DNA from: Strigamia acuminata
Lineage: Eukaryota; Arthropoda; Chilopoda; Geophilomorpha; Linotaeniidae
Assembly (NCBI GenBank): GCA_949358305.1
Contig: OX442319.1
Coordinates: forward strand, 6,572,001 to 6,636,000
Reading direction: 5' to 3'
Length of the DNA stretch: 64,000 bases
Shown: piece by piece, positions 10,351-22,816 of the stretch
Layout: every line of letters begins with the position of its first letter
How positions within the stretch are numbered: the first letter of the stretch is position 1
The notes under the pieces: generated by a model
Databases searched by the model: none
Seen by the model: only the letters and a program-made list of their open reading frames with translations
What the model was told of the DNA's origin: nothing
Program-made: the position numbers and the translations under genes

Positions 10351-13250
10351 TCGATTCGAATACGATTCGAATTCGATTCGAATACGAATACGATCAAAAT
10401 ACGAACTCGTAACAACTCGAATACGAGATAGTCGATGACCCGTTCCCGGACTTTGACTCGTACGACTCGTATTCGAGATGTATTCGAGATGTATTCGAAT
10501 CGTATTCGAGTCGCATTCGAGATGGTCGATGATTTCCACTCGCTCGTATACGCGTTGTATACGAGCTCGTATTTTGATCGTAATCGTAAACGAATCGTTT
10601 ACAAGTCGTATACAAGTCGTATACGACGTGTATACACCTCGTATACGAACGAAGTTTGGAAAATCCACCGGACACTTACTACGACATGAAAACACATAGT
10701 AGTCACATACGTCTTATTTGGAAATTGTGTTTTCACAAACTTCGTTCGTATACGAGGTGTATACACGTCGTATACGACTTGTATACGACTTGTAAACGAT
10801 TCGTTTACGATTACGATCAAAATACGAGCTCGTATACAACGCGTATACGAGCGAGTGGAAATCATCGACCATCTCGAATACGACTCGAATTCGATTAGTA
10901 TTCGATTCGAATACGATTCGAATTCGATTCGAATACGAATACGATCAAAATACGAACTCGTAACAACTCGAATACGAGATAGTCGATGACCCGTTCCCGG
11001 ACTTTGACTCGTACGACTCGTATTCGAGATGTATTCGAGATGTATTCGAATCGTATTCGAGTCGCATTCGAGATGGTCGATGATTTCCACTCGCTCGTAT
11101 ACGCGTTGTATACGAGCTCGTATTTTGATCGTAATCGTAAACGAATCGTTTACAAGTCGTATACAAGTCGTATACGACGTGTATACACCTCGTATACGAA
11201 CGAAGTTTGGAAAATCCACCGGACACTTACTACGACATGAAAACACATAGTAGTCACATACGTCTTATTTGGAAATTGTGTTTTCACAAACTTCGTTCGT
11301 ATACGAGGTGTATACACGTCGTATACGACTTGTATACGACTTGTAAACGATTCGTTTACGATTACGATCAAAATACGAGCTCGTATACAACGCGTATACG
11401 AGCGAGTGGAAATCATCGACCATCTCGAATGCGACTCGAATACGATTCGAATACATCTCGAATACATCTCGAATACGAGTCGTACGAGTCAAAGTCCGGG
11501 AACGGGTCATCGACTATCTCGTATTCGAGTTGTTACGAGTTCGTATTTTGATCGTATTCGTATTCGAATCGAATTCGAATCGTATTCGAATCGAATACTA
11601 ATCGAATTCGAGTCGTATTCGAGATGGTCGATGATTTCCACTCGCTCGTATACGCGTTGTATACGAGCTCGTATTTTGATCGTAATCGTAAACGAATCGT
11701 TTACAAGTCGTATACAAGTCGTATACGACGTGTATACACCTCGTATACGAACGAAGTTTGTGAAAACACAATTTCCAAATAAGACGTATGTGACTACTAT
11801 GTGTTTTCATGTCGTAGTAAGTGTCCGGTGGATTTTCCAAACTTCGTTCGTATACGAGGTGTATACACGTCGTATACGACTTGTATACGACTTGTAAACG
11901 ATTCGTTTACGATTACGATCAAAATACGAGCTCGTATACAACGCGTATACGAGCGAGTGGAAATCATCGACCATCTCGAATGCGACTCGAATACGATTCG
12001 AATACATCTCGAATACATCTCGAATACGAGTCGTACGAGTCAAAGTCCGGGAACGGGTCATCGACTATCTCGTATTCGAGTTGTTACGAGTTCGTATTTT
12101 GATCGTATTCGTATTCGAATCGAATTCGAATCGTATTCGAATCGAATACTAATCGAATTCGAGTCGTATTCGAGATGGTCGATGATTTCCACTCGCTCGT
12201 ATACGCGTTGTATACGAGCTCGTATTTTGATCGTAATCGTAAACGAATCGTTTACAAGTCGTATACAAGTCGTATACGACGTGTATACACCTCGTATACG
12301 AACGAAGTTTGTGAAAACACAATTTCCAAATAAGACGTATGTGACTACTATGTGTTTTCATGTCGTAGTAAGTGTCCGGTGGATTTTCCAAACTTCGTTC
12401 GTATACGAGGTGTATACACGTCGTATACGACTTGTATACGACTTGTAAACGATTCGTTTACGATTACGATCAAAATACGAGCTCGTATACAACGCGTATA
12501 CGAGCGAGTGGAAATCATCGACCATCTCGAATACGACTCGAATTCGATTCGTATTCGATTCGAATACGATTCGAATTCGATTCGAATACGAATACGATCA
12601 AAATACGAACTCGTAACAACTCGAATACGAGATAGTCGATGACCCGTTCCCGGACTTTGACTCGTACGACTCGTATTCGAGATGTATTCGAGATGTATTC
12701 GAATCGTATTCGAGTCGCATTCGAGATGGTCGATGATTTCCACTTGCTCGTATACGCGTTGTATACGAGCTCGTATTTTGATCGTAATCGTAAACGAATC
12801 GTTTACAAGTCGTATACAAGTTGTATACGACGTGTATACACCTCGTATACGAACGAAGTTTGGAAAATCCACCGGATACTTACTACGACATGAAAACACA
12901 TAGTAGTCACATACGTCTTATTTGGAAATTGTGTTTTCACAAACTTCGTTCGTATACGAGGTGTATACACGTCGTATACAACTTGTATACGACTTGTAAA
13001 CGATTCGTTTACGATTACGATCAAAATACGAGCTCGTATACAACGCGTATACGAGCGAGTGGAAATCATCGACCATCTCGAATACGACTCGAATTCGATT
13101 CGTATTCGATTCGAATACGATTCGAATTCGATTCGAATACGAATACGATCAAAATACGAACTCGTAACAACTCGAATACGAATCAAAGTCCGGGAAACAA
13201 AAATCGACCATCTCGTATACGATTCGAAAGCGAATCGAATACGATTTCGC
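10350..13250. repeat. ~551-bp repeats of TCGTATACGA type, orders + + - - +
   Basis: Five copies of a ~551-bp unit built from TCGAATACGA and TCGTATACGA words. Each carries the same ~85-nt unique core (TTGGAAAATCCACCGG to TTGTGTTTTCACAAAC) flanked by inverted arms, so each unit is itself foldback. Cores lie at about 10657, 11208, 11760 (inverted), 12311 (inverted) and 12861. Copies 1-2 and 3-4 form an inverted repeat of roughly 0.9 kb per arm (about 10520-11425 against 11622-12527, coordinate sum 23047). No coding content. Confidence 0.88.
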
Positions 13251-13900
13251 GTTGAAGAAGGGCAAAATTCGCATTCGACTCGAAAACGAGTCGAATACGA
13301 ATTCGCATTCGACTCGAAAACGAGTCGAATACGATTTCGCGTTGAAGAAGGGCAAAACTCGTACTCGACTCGAAAACGAGTCGAATACGATTTCGCGTTG
13401 AAGAAGGGCAAAATTCGTACTCGACTCGAAAACGAGTCGAATACGATTTCGCGTTGAAGAAGGGCAAAACTCGTACTCGACTCGAAAACGAGTCGAATAC
13501 GATTTCGCGTTGAAGAAGGGCAAAACTCGTACTCGACTCGAAAACGAGTCGAATACGATTTCGCGTTGAAGAAGGGCAAAATTCGTACTCGACTCGAAAA
13601 CGAGTCGAATACGATTTCGCGTTGAAGAAGGACAAAATTCGCATTCGACTCGAAAACGAGTCGAATACGAATTCGCATTCGACTCGAAAACGAGTCGAAT
13701 ACGATTTCGCGTTGAAGAAGGGCAAAATTCGCATTCGACTCGAAAACGAGTCGAATACGATTTCGCGTTGAAGAAGGGCAAAATTCGTACTCGACTAGAA
13801 AGCGAGTCGAATACGATTTCGCGTTGAAGAAGGGCAAAATTCGTACTCGACTAGAAAGCGAGTCGAATACGATTTCGCGTTGAAAAAGGGAAAAACTCGT
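13230..13900 (-). repeat. 56-bp TCGA satellite, inverted array
   Basis: The same 56-bp unit as at 8640-10350 but reverse-complemented, about 11 copies including 34-bp deletion units. With the forward array it brackets the 551-bp repeats, making the whole 8640-13900 block a large inverted structure. Confidence 0.92.
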
Positions 13901-14233
13901 ACGCGATTCAGTGAAACTAAATTTACATGTGCGCGTTGACGCGCGCGATTCGTGTGTTCTACGTGAGTAAATAGAGTGCGCGTCACATATGAATACAAAA
14001 TGTCGACCATGCGTCGCCACGATGCCAGTGGACGAATTCTGCGAATTCGTGCAAACGCAGAAAGTTAAAAATATTCAAATTTGACGCCCACGATGACTCG
14101 TTCGTAGTAGACGCCTCCACAACTGCTTTTGAAAAGAATTTGATAAATGTTTGGAAATAATATTTAGGATTTTCTTTAATCATATCAGGAAACTGAAAAC
14201 AGAAATAAAGTTTATACATTGGAAATTTTTTAT

Positions 14234-14575
14234 CCTTTTCGCGGATTGGCGTCCGCGAAATCCGCATTTCGGGGGAGACTATTCTGCGGATTCCGGGTGG
14301 ACCAAACTCTTCCGAAAAATGTCCGGGGTGGTGTTGGGAGTGTCGATAGACTGTTTTGTGTCAAGGTTGCCAATTTTCATGTAAGTATTGGAAGGTTCAT
14401 TTCTGTGCATTCTCATATATTTTTTTTCACAGGAGCAATGAGGCGCGATAAAGGGGGATCAAGCGAGAGTGAAAAAGATAAACTTGTTTACGTCTCAAAT
14501 GCGCGTTCGCGATGGAATACGAACTTGGAATCGACTCCAATACGCGTTCGCGTCGCATACGAACGCATTTACAAC
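14234..14575 (+). repeat. ~340-bp flanking repeat, copy B
   Basis: Second copy of the repeat at 8281-8620 in the same orientation (offset 5953), including the CGCGGA/TCCGCG hairpin and the GT-AG intron-like segment (CATGTAAGTATTGG to TTTTTCACAGG). It differs by scattered substitutions and ends in the same GATGGAATACGAACT region. Confidence 0.7.
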
Positions 14576-14579
14576 TCGT

Positions 14580-14830
14580 TTTCGACTTTGATTAAAAAGG
14601 AACAAATATGATTAAAAATCAACAAAAATATACAAAACTTGATAAGAAATGTATAAACATTGATTAGAAATCGACAAAAATCGACTGAAATCTGACAATA
14701 ATCGAATAAAATCGGACAATAATCAATTCAGAATGACAAATAACAATTACAATTGGTAAAAATTGACCAAAAATACAGAAAAATCGATTAAAAACCAGCA
14801 AAAACAAACAGAAAACGATTAAATCAATTA
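14580..14830 (+). repeat. outer inverted repeat, left arm
   Basis: AATCAACAAAAAT / AATCGAC-rich sequence that includes GGACAATAATCAATTCAGAATGAC. Its reverse complement recurs at 21800-21975. The paired coordinates sum to about 36,600, close to twice the centre (18325) of the inner palindrome, so this is the outer layer of the same foldback structure. Confidence 0.6.
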
Positions 14831-14859
14831 AAAATCAACAAATAACCAAAATTGCCCTC

Positions 14860-16130
14860 AACACACCCCAACAACCTTCCACCACTCAAATTACACCGGA
14901 AAAAAACAAATTCAAACCGAAAAATCAACAAAGAATGCCAAAAAAAATATTGCAAACAAAGAGATAAGATCAATTCTCGAGGCAAATTCTCACCACAAAA
15001 CAACGCATCGCCGCCGACATCAACTTTTTAAATTTGAGAAACTCGCGTTTTTACGTGTACCGGTGCAGTACCGGGACCGCGGTACTTGTACTGCGGTATA
15101 CATTTAAGTGTACAGTGCACAACACTACTGTTTATTTTTAATGATCCAATAAATAAAATTTGAAACAAAGTTGAGTGGAATTGTACGTTTCTCGTATATT
15201 AAAGTTTTTATTTTTTAATTTTTTTTGTTCCATACTAGAATGGCGATTCGATACTTTTGTAGCTCGAATTCACTGATATAAACGTGGTCGGTTTTCATCA
15301 CGCGTCAATGCGCTCGTGCAATAGTATAGGCGCGCATGGCTTGATGCGCACAAAACTTGCAAAACTTGCACGGAATTTGGTCAATTTTTGACAAATTTCA
15401 GCAGATTTTTGCCTATATTTGACAAATTTCCACTGATTTTTGACAATATTTGACCCAACAACTGCGCCACGTTCCAGGCGCCGGTTTAGGCATTTTAGAC
15501 CCGTTTTAGACCGTTTTAGATGGCGAAAACGTTCTCTCCATCATTTTCTACCCCTGGGTGAGGTTTTCAGCGTTCATGATTGATGAAAAAGCTGTTTTCT
15601 AACTAGCTGTCCCATTGCTAGTTTTGGCGTCAGGTTTTAGCAACCTTCCGATCCGACTCTGTCGTCTGCACGACCTCCAAGACTGTTTTAGGGTTAATTT
15701 GAGTCAAATAATTCATTCTGGGGGTTGTTTTGGGTTTTTTACAAGTGTGTTTTTGTAGTTTTTATTGGTTTCAAACATTGTCAATTCTTTATACAAGTGT
15801 AACTTTCATTTCTCTGTATTTTGAGAACTTTGCATTGCAGCAAAGTTCATTTCTTGCCCCTTAATTATTGTGTAATTGTTGGTTTTGAAGCCCGTTTTTT
15901 AACAATAACTTTATTTGAAGTGCCTATTGTTTCAGGCACGTGCTTCCACGTGCCTTTTATTGTTGAGCAATTTCTTGGGCAGTTGCGCTCCTGTTGCTAG
16001 CATTGCCGCGCGTTCTCCGCGCGCGTACTCGCGTTTCGCATCACACACATTCGGATTCGATGGCCTATCGCGGCGGCACATTGTGTGGCATAGCGCGGCA
16101 CGTTGCAATTGCTAATGCTACGGTCGACGG
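14860..16130 (+). repeat. partial direct duplication of the palindrome arm
   Basis: 14860-15010 and 15083-15440 resemble 16213-16380 and 16380-17100, and 15391-16102 is nearly identical to 17076-17790 at an offset of 1685 bp. The copy includes a hairpin near 15932 (GGCACGTG / CACGTGCC around a short loop) and repeated TGACAAATTTC / GATTTTTGCC words. No gene is seen. Confidence 0.75.
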
Positions 16131-16164
16131 CGATTCGCATGCGCTATCCGCTGCATCAAACCCC

Positions 16165-19100
16165 AAATACCGATAAAAAATCGCTGAAAACACTAATCCC
16201 GACCCAAAAACCGCCAAAATTACCCTCAACACACGCAACAACCTTCCACCACTTAAATTACACCGGAAAAAAACAATTTCAAACCGAAAAATCAACAAAA
16301 AAGGCCAAAAAAATATTGCAAACAAAGAGAAAAGATCAATTATCGAGGCAAATCCCCACCACAAAACAACGCATCGCCGGTATACACTTAAGCGTACAGT
16401 GCACAACACTACTGTTTATTTTCAATGATCCAATAAATAAAATTTGAAACAAAGTTGAGTGGAATTGTACGTTTCTTGTATATTAAAGTTTTTATTTTGT
16501 TTGTTTACACTTAATTTTTTTTTTCCATCATAGAATGGCGACTCGATACTTTTGTAGCTCGAATTCACTTCGTAAACGTGGTCGGTGTTCATCACGCGTC
16601 AATGCGCTCGTGCAATAGTATAGGCGCGCATACAATTTGATGCGCGCAAAACTTGCAAAACTTGCACGGAATTTGGGCAATTTTTGACAAATTTCAGCAG
16701 ATTTTTGCCTGTATTTGACAAATTTCAGAAGATTTTTGCCTATATTTGACAAATTTCAGAAGATTTCCTCAATCCTCAAACATTTGCTGAAATTTCTCAT
16801 AAAATTTCTAAAATTAATTGAAATTTGTCTGAAATTTGTCTGGAATTTGTCAAATATTGTCAAAAATCCGTGGAAATTTGTCAAATACTGGCAAAAATCC
16901 ATGTAAATTTGTCAAAAATTGCCATAATTCGGTGCAAATTGTGTTAGATATTGGAAAAATTTATTTTAACGCTTCCAACGCGCCAGTAAATCGCGCGTGC
17001 ACACGCATGGATTTTTCGTCATAGTTGGATGCGCGCAAACCTCACGTAACTTGCGCCAAAATTTGGCAATTTTTGACAAATTTCAGCAGATTTTTGCCAG
17101 TATTTGACAAATTTCCACTGATTTTTGACAATATTTGACCCAACAACTGCGCCACGTTCCAGGCGCCGGTTTAGGCATTTTAGACCCGTTTTAGACCGTT
17201 TTAGATGGCGAAAACGTTCTCTCCATCATTTTCTACCCCTGGGTGAGGTTTTCAGCGTTCATGATTGATGAAAAAGCTGTTTTCTAACTAGCTGTCCCAT
17301 TGCTAGTTTTGGCGTCAGGTTTTAGCAACCTTCCGATCCGACTCTGTCGTCTGCACGACCTCCAAGACTGTTTTAGGGTTAATTTGAGTCAAATAATTCA
17401 TTCTGGGGGTTGTTTTGGGTTTTTTACAAGTGTGTTTTTGTAGTTTTTATTGGTTTCAAACATTGTCAATTCTTTATACAAGTGTAACTTTCATTTCTCT
17501 GTATTTTGAGAACTTTGCATTGCAGCAAAGTTCATTTCTTGCCCCTTAATTATTGTGTAATTGTTGGTTTTCAAGCCCGTTTTTTAACAATAACTTTATT
17601 TGAAGTGCCTATTGTTTCAGGCACGTGCTTCCACGTGCCTTTTATTGTTGAGCAATTTCTTGGGCAGTTGCGCTCCTGTTGCTAGCATTGCCGCGCGTTC
17701 TCCGCGCGTGTACTCGCGCGTTTCGCATCACACACATTCGGGTTCGATGGCCTATCGCGGCGGCACATTGTGTGGCATAGCGCGGCACGTTGCAATTACG
17801 TGACGTGGCACGTTGCTGTTACGTGACGCGATAGCCAGTATTTAAGCAGGGGATTCCATCATCGTTTACACAAATGCGCATTGCAACGTGGAGGCGCATT
17901 CGAGTCCTTTTCCCAAGCGAAATCGTATTCGATTCGCTTTCGAATCGAATACGAGTTTTGTCCTTTTTCAACGCGAAATCGTATTCGATTCGCTTTCGAA
18001 TCGTATACGAGATGGTCGATGATTTTTGTTTCCCGGACTTTGATTCGTATTCGAGTTGTTACGAGTTCGTATTTTGATCGTATTCGTATTCGAATCGAAT
18101 TCGAATCGTATTCGAATCGAATACGAATCGAATTCGAGTCGTATTCGAGATGGTCGATGATTTCCACTCGCTCGTATACGCGTCGTATACGAGCTCGTAT
18201 TTTGATCGTAATCGTAAACGAATCGTTTACAAGTCGTATACAAGTTGTATACGACGTGTATACACCTCGTATACGAACGAAGTTTGGAAAATCCACCGGA
18301 TACTTACTACGACATGAAAACACATAGTAGTCACATACGTCTTATTTGGAAATTGTGTTTTCACAAACTTCGTTCGTATACGAGGTGTATACACGTCGTA
18401 TACAACTTGTATACGACTTGTAAACGATTTGTTTACGATTACGATCAAAATACGAGCTCGTATACAACGCGTATACGAGCGAGTGGAAATCATCGACCAT
18501 CTCGAATACGACTCGAATTCGATTCGTATTCGATTCGAATACGATTCGAATTCGATTCGAATACGAATACGATCAAAATACGAACTCGTAACAACTCGAA
18601 TACGAATCAAAGTCCGGGAAACAAAAATCATCGACCATCTCGTATACGATTCGAAAGCGAATCGAATACGATTTCGCGTTGAAAAAGGACAAAACTCGTA
18701 TTCGATTCGAAAGCGAATCGAATACGATTTCGCTTGGGAAAAGGACTCGAATGCGCCTCCACGTTGCAATGCGCATTTGTGTAAACGATGATGGAATCCC
18801 CTGCTTAAATACTGGCTATCGCGTCACGTAACAGCAACGTGCCACGTCACGTAATTGCAACGTGCCGCGCTATGCCACACAATGTGCCGCCGCGATAGGC
18901 CATCGAACCCGAATGTGTGTGATGCGAAACGCGCGAGTACACGCGCGGAGAACGCGCGGCAATGCTAGCAACAGGAGCGCAACTGCCCAAGAAATTGCTC
19001 AACAATAAAAGGCACGTGGAAGCACGTGCCTGAAACAATAGGCACTTCAAATAAAGTTATTGTTAAAAAACGGGCTTGAAAACCAACAATTACACAATAA

Positions 19101-20485
19101 TTAAGGGGCAAGAAATGAACTTTGCTGCAATGCAAAGTTCTCAAAATACAGAGAAATGAAAGTTACACTTGTATAAAGAATTGACAATGTTTGAAACCAA
19201 TAAAAACTACAAAAACACACTTGTAAAAAACCCAAAACAACCCCCAGAATGAATTATTTGACTCAAATTAACCCTAAAACAGTCTTGGAGGTCGTGCAGA
19301 CGACAGAGTCGGATCGGAAGGTTGCTAAAACCTGACGCCAAAACTAGCAATGGGACAGCTAGTTAGAAAACAGCTTTTTCATCAATCATGAACGCTGAAA
19401 ACCTCACCCAGGGGTAGAAAATGATGGAGAGAACGTTTTCGCCATCTAAAACGGTCTAAAACGGGTCTAAAATGCCTAAACCGGCGCCTGGAACGTGGCG
19501 CAGTTGTTGGGTCAAATATTGTCAAAAATCAGTGGAAATTTGTCAAATACTGGCAAAAATCTGCTGAAATTTGTCAAAAATTGCCAAATTTTGGCGCAAG
19601 TTACGTGAGGTTTGCGCGCATCCAACTATGACGAAAAATCCATGCGTGTGCACGCGCGATTTACTGGCGCGTTGGAAGCGTTAAAATAAATTTTTCCAAT
19701 ATCTAACACAATTTGCACCGAATTATGGCAATTTTTGACAAATTTACATGGATTTTTGCCAGTATTTGACAAATTTCCACGGATTTTTGACAATATTTGA
19801 CAAATTCCAGACAAATTTCAGACAAATTTCAATTAATTTTAGAAATTTTATGAGAAATTTCAGCAAATGTTTGAGGATTGAGGAAATCTTCTGAAATTTG
19901 TCAAATATAGGCAAAAATCTTCTGAAATTTGTCAAATACAGGCAAAAATCTGCTGAAATTTGTCAAAAATTGCCCAAATTCCGTGCAAGTTTTGCAAGTT
20001 TTGCGCGCATCAAATCGTATGCGCGCCTATACTATTGCACGAGCGCATTGACGCGTGATGAACACCGACCACGTTTACGAAGTGAATTCGAGCTACAAAA
20101 GTATCGAGTCGCCATTCTATGATGGAAAAAAAAAATTAAGTGTAAACAAACAAAATAAAAACTTTAATATACAAGAAACGTACAATTCCACTCAACTTTG
20201 TTTCAAATTTTATTTATTGGATCATTGAAAATAAACAGTAGTGTTGTGCACTGTACGCTTAAGTGTATACCGGCGATGCGTTGTTTTGTGGTGGGGATTT
20301 GCCTCGATAATTGATCTTTTCTCTTTGTTTGCAATATTTTTTTGGCCTTTTTTGTTGATTTTTCGGTTTGAAATTGTTTTTTTCCGGTGTAATTTAAGTG
20401 GTGGAAGGTTGTTGGCGTGTGTTGAGGGTAATTTTGGCGGTTTTTGGGTCGGGATTAGTGTTTTCTGCGATTTTTTATCGGTATT
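16165..20485. repeat. 4.3-kb near-perfect palindrome (foldback element)
   Basis: Positions p and 36650-p are reverse complements across ~2.1-kb arms; 16409/20241, 16752/19898, 17600/19050 and 17874/18776 all pair. I see only a handful of single-base differences (for example near 16632/20018 and 18190/18460). The loop is ~84 nt (18283-18366) and is the same unique core found in the 551-bp repeats. Arms end near 16165/20485, where an indel breaks the match. No arm encodes a protein I recognise. Foldback (FB-like) transposons have arms of internally repeated sequence of this kind, but no transposase is visible. Confidence 0.9.
17796..17872 (+). promoter_or_regulatory. promoter-like box in the left palindrome arm
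   Basis: Two copies of TTACGTGACG, a CRE/E-box-like core, precede GTATTTAAGCAGGGG, a TATA-like sequence. The mirror copy lies at 18778-18854, so any promoter activity would converge on the centre from both sides. Only the motifs are visible; function is inferred. Confidence 0.3.
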
Positions 20486-20745
20486 TGGGGTAACGCATGC
20501 GAATCGCCGTCGATGCGTCGACCGTAGCAAGTGTGGTTGAAGTGATTTCGTTCATTCGTTATTTTAATGAAAATTAGGTATTTATTGTGACCACACGAGC
20601 ACGTAGCAAGTGCGCGCGCAAGTTAAATGTGTAGAGGCCTGTGAGAAAATAAAACGTGCGTGGAAGCGGCGTAAATATTCTTTGGTGACTGCCATGGGTT
20701 TGTGCTTTGTCGTGGGCGCGATATGTCTGCGATATATATATGCGT
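20486..20745. other. right flank of the palindrome
   Basis: Retains GCTACGGTCGAC-type sequence shared with the left flank, then unique sequence rich in GCGCG runs. No gene recognised. It ends in ATATGCGT, the left target-site duplication of the neighbouring MITE. Confidence 0.5.
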
Positions 20746-21137
20746 TAGGGATGAGAACGGGACCAATTTTCGGGTCCCGACCCGTCCCGGGTCCATTACG
20801 TTAGCGTAATACGCGCGTATGATTGCATAATTGAAATAAATCAGTATTAAGCCTAATATTAGGCCTAATAATGCTAAAATAAAGTAAAGAAACAACAATA
20901 TTTTGGTCATACAGTGTAATTTACTTTTAATAATGAGTTTGTTGTTGTTGTTTATTTACTTTATTTTAGCATTATCAGGCTCAATATTAGGCTTAATAGT
21001 GATAAATAACAACTGGAATTAGAAAATTGTCTCCGCCTCGCAGTACGAATTTAGCAACTGTAATCCCGTCCCGTCCCGTATCCGCATAGGGCAAACATTA
21101 CCAGTCCAGTCCCTATCCCGGTCTGTTCTTATCCCTA
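20746..21137. mobile_element. hAT-type MITE, 392 bp, with 8-bp TSD
   Basis: Terminal inverted repeats TAGGGATGAGAACGGGACC and, at the right end read in reverse complement, TAGGGATAAGAACAGACC. Perfect 8-bp target-site duplications ATATGCGT lie at 20738-20745 and 21138-21145. An 8-bp TSD with TAGGG-type ends is characteristic of the hAT superfamily. There is no coding capacity; internal GGGTCCCGACCCGTCCCGGG and repeated ATTAGGC blocks are present. The TSD is uncorrupted, so the insertion is fairly recent. Confidence 0.85.
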
Positions 21138-21145
21138 ATATGCGT

Positions 21146-21799
21146 GATGTAGCGCGTTTGCGCGCGCGATCTAGTGCGTTTGAGCGCGCGATGTAGCACC
21201 TTGAGCGTGTCCAAATGTGTACAGGTGCTCAAAAGATGTGCGAGGGCTTCACGTGCATACACGAAGCATAAACGTGAAGAAAACAGCAGAAGCAGTTGTG
21301 TGTGATATTTATAAAACCACATCACACAAGGGAATACTACTAATGATACAAAAAGCAATAAACTTTATGAATATTGAAATAAACTTACAAAATGGTGGAA
21401 AAAACATGGCGTACTGCCTTGAATATATGCCGGGATGTTATCAATCTTCCGGGCCCCATGTGTGTTTGATTTTAGTCCTAATTTTGGTGTATTTTTTTTT
21501 TTTTTGCCTTGGTTTTTCTCGTTTCTTGGAGAGTGCTGAGGCATGCCGAGGTGTTCTCGGGCGTGTGCGCCTGTTGAAGATCGAGCGTTTCATATTTTGT
21601 GTTTAATAAGCCTACCGTGGTGCCTCGAGCGTTTATTAATTTCTCCACTCGAGGCACTTCACTAACACCTCCCCGGTGTTTAAACGAGTAGCGGCGCTTA
21701 TTTGACCCCGGTGTTTACTGTTTAAAATTGTCGTGTGTTTTCAAAGTTCTTAATTTGTTTAAAAGCAAACAAAATGGATATTTGTTAATTTTTATTTGA
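21146..21799. other. intergenic sequence, GCGCG runs then CTCGAG-rich motif
   Basis: The pre-insertion flank of the MITE continues here. Around 21416 and 21617 are degenerate relatives of the TGCCTCGAATAAACG motif found repeatedly to the right. No gene supported. Confidence 0.45.
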
Positions 21800-21975
21800 T
21801 TTTATCAATTTCTATTGGTTTCTTGCTGATTTTTAATCGGTTTTTCTCTATTTGTGACAATTTTTGCCAATTTTAATCGTTATTTGTCATTCTGAATTGA
21901 TTATTGTCCGATTTCAGTCGATTTTTGTTGATTTTTAATCATGTTTGTTCGTTTTTAATCAATTTTTGTCCCATG
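21800..21975 (-). repeat. outer inverted repeat, right arm
   Basis: Reverse complement of the 14580-14830 arm, with GTCATTCTGAATTGATTATT opposite its counterpart. See the left arm for geometry. Confidence 0.6.
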
Positions 21976-22816
21976 CCTTACGATCAGTTCGAATAATTGA
22001 CACCATACTGTGCTGTTACTCGTATTCAAGATGGCGTCGCAAACTCAAGGCCGAATTCCGCTGATTTCATTTATTGCGACTGTTTGCGCTCCATACGTGT
22101 GAAAAGGATTATGGGAAAAATCCTCAATGCAGGCCATTTTGGTGTTAAATGAGCGAGGAAGGCAGGAGATGAGAAAAATTTGTAAAATTTCAAAAAAAAG
22201 CTAAACAATCAAAATTTACATGAAGATCAATATTTCTGGCTCGAAATGCATGTATCAGCAATTTCGGGATATTTTCGGGGTGAAATTGACTCGTTCGGAA
22301 CACTGGGAAGGAACCCCACCCCGCATTCCCCATGCGTCGGCGCGCGCGTAGACGAAAATTCAAATCCAGGTGTTCAGACGGCCCCACGTTATTTTCGGGT
22401 TCCAAGTTGGGTTTCACAAATGTACCGTATTGCCTCGAATAAACGCCGGGACGTTTATTAAACTTCTCGTGTGTGTTTAATTTTGATCCGCATTTAACTG
22501 TTTTTTTTTTCACCGAAAGTTACTTCATTTTTTATTAACATGGAAAAAGAATGAACCTTTACAAAATACTAATAATAACGTTATAATAAGCAGTTACAAT
22601 TGAAATTAAAACAACATTTTTTTTTTAATTAGAAACCAAAGCAGAATCATCCCTAAATTCTGACACGGCGTTGTCAAACAAACAGTTGGCGCCAAAACGA
22701 GAAATTAGGCAACAAAACATTTTGAATGCTACAAAAACACATTAAATAACCATAAAACAAATAAAAATAAATACAACAGCTAAACCAAATTGTAATAAAC
22801 AAGACAGCAAAGTGTG

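Noticed and set aside
10098-13781. Long R/S/Y-rich frames on both strands (RIRLVFES…, MFSCRSKCPVDFPNF…)
   Set aside because: They arise from TCGA/TCGTATACGA repeats lacking stops; the same peptides appear on both strands because the DNA is palindromic.
16065-16409. 114-codon minus frame (mirror at 20241-20540)
   Set aside because: It lies in the palindrome arm, has no homology, and its C-terminal parts differ between the arms because of an indel.
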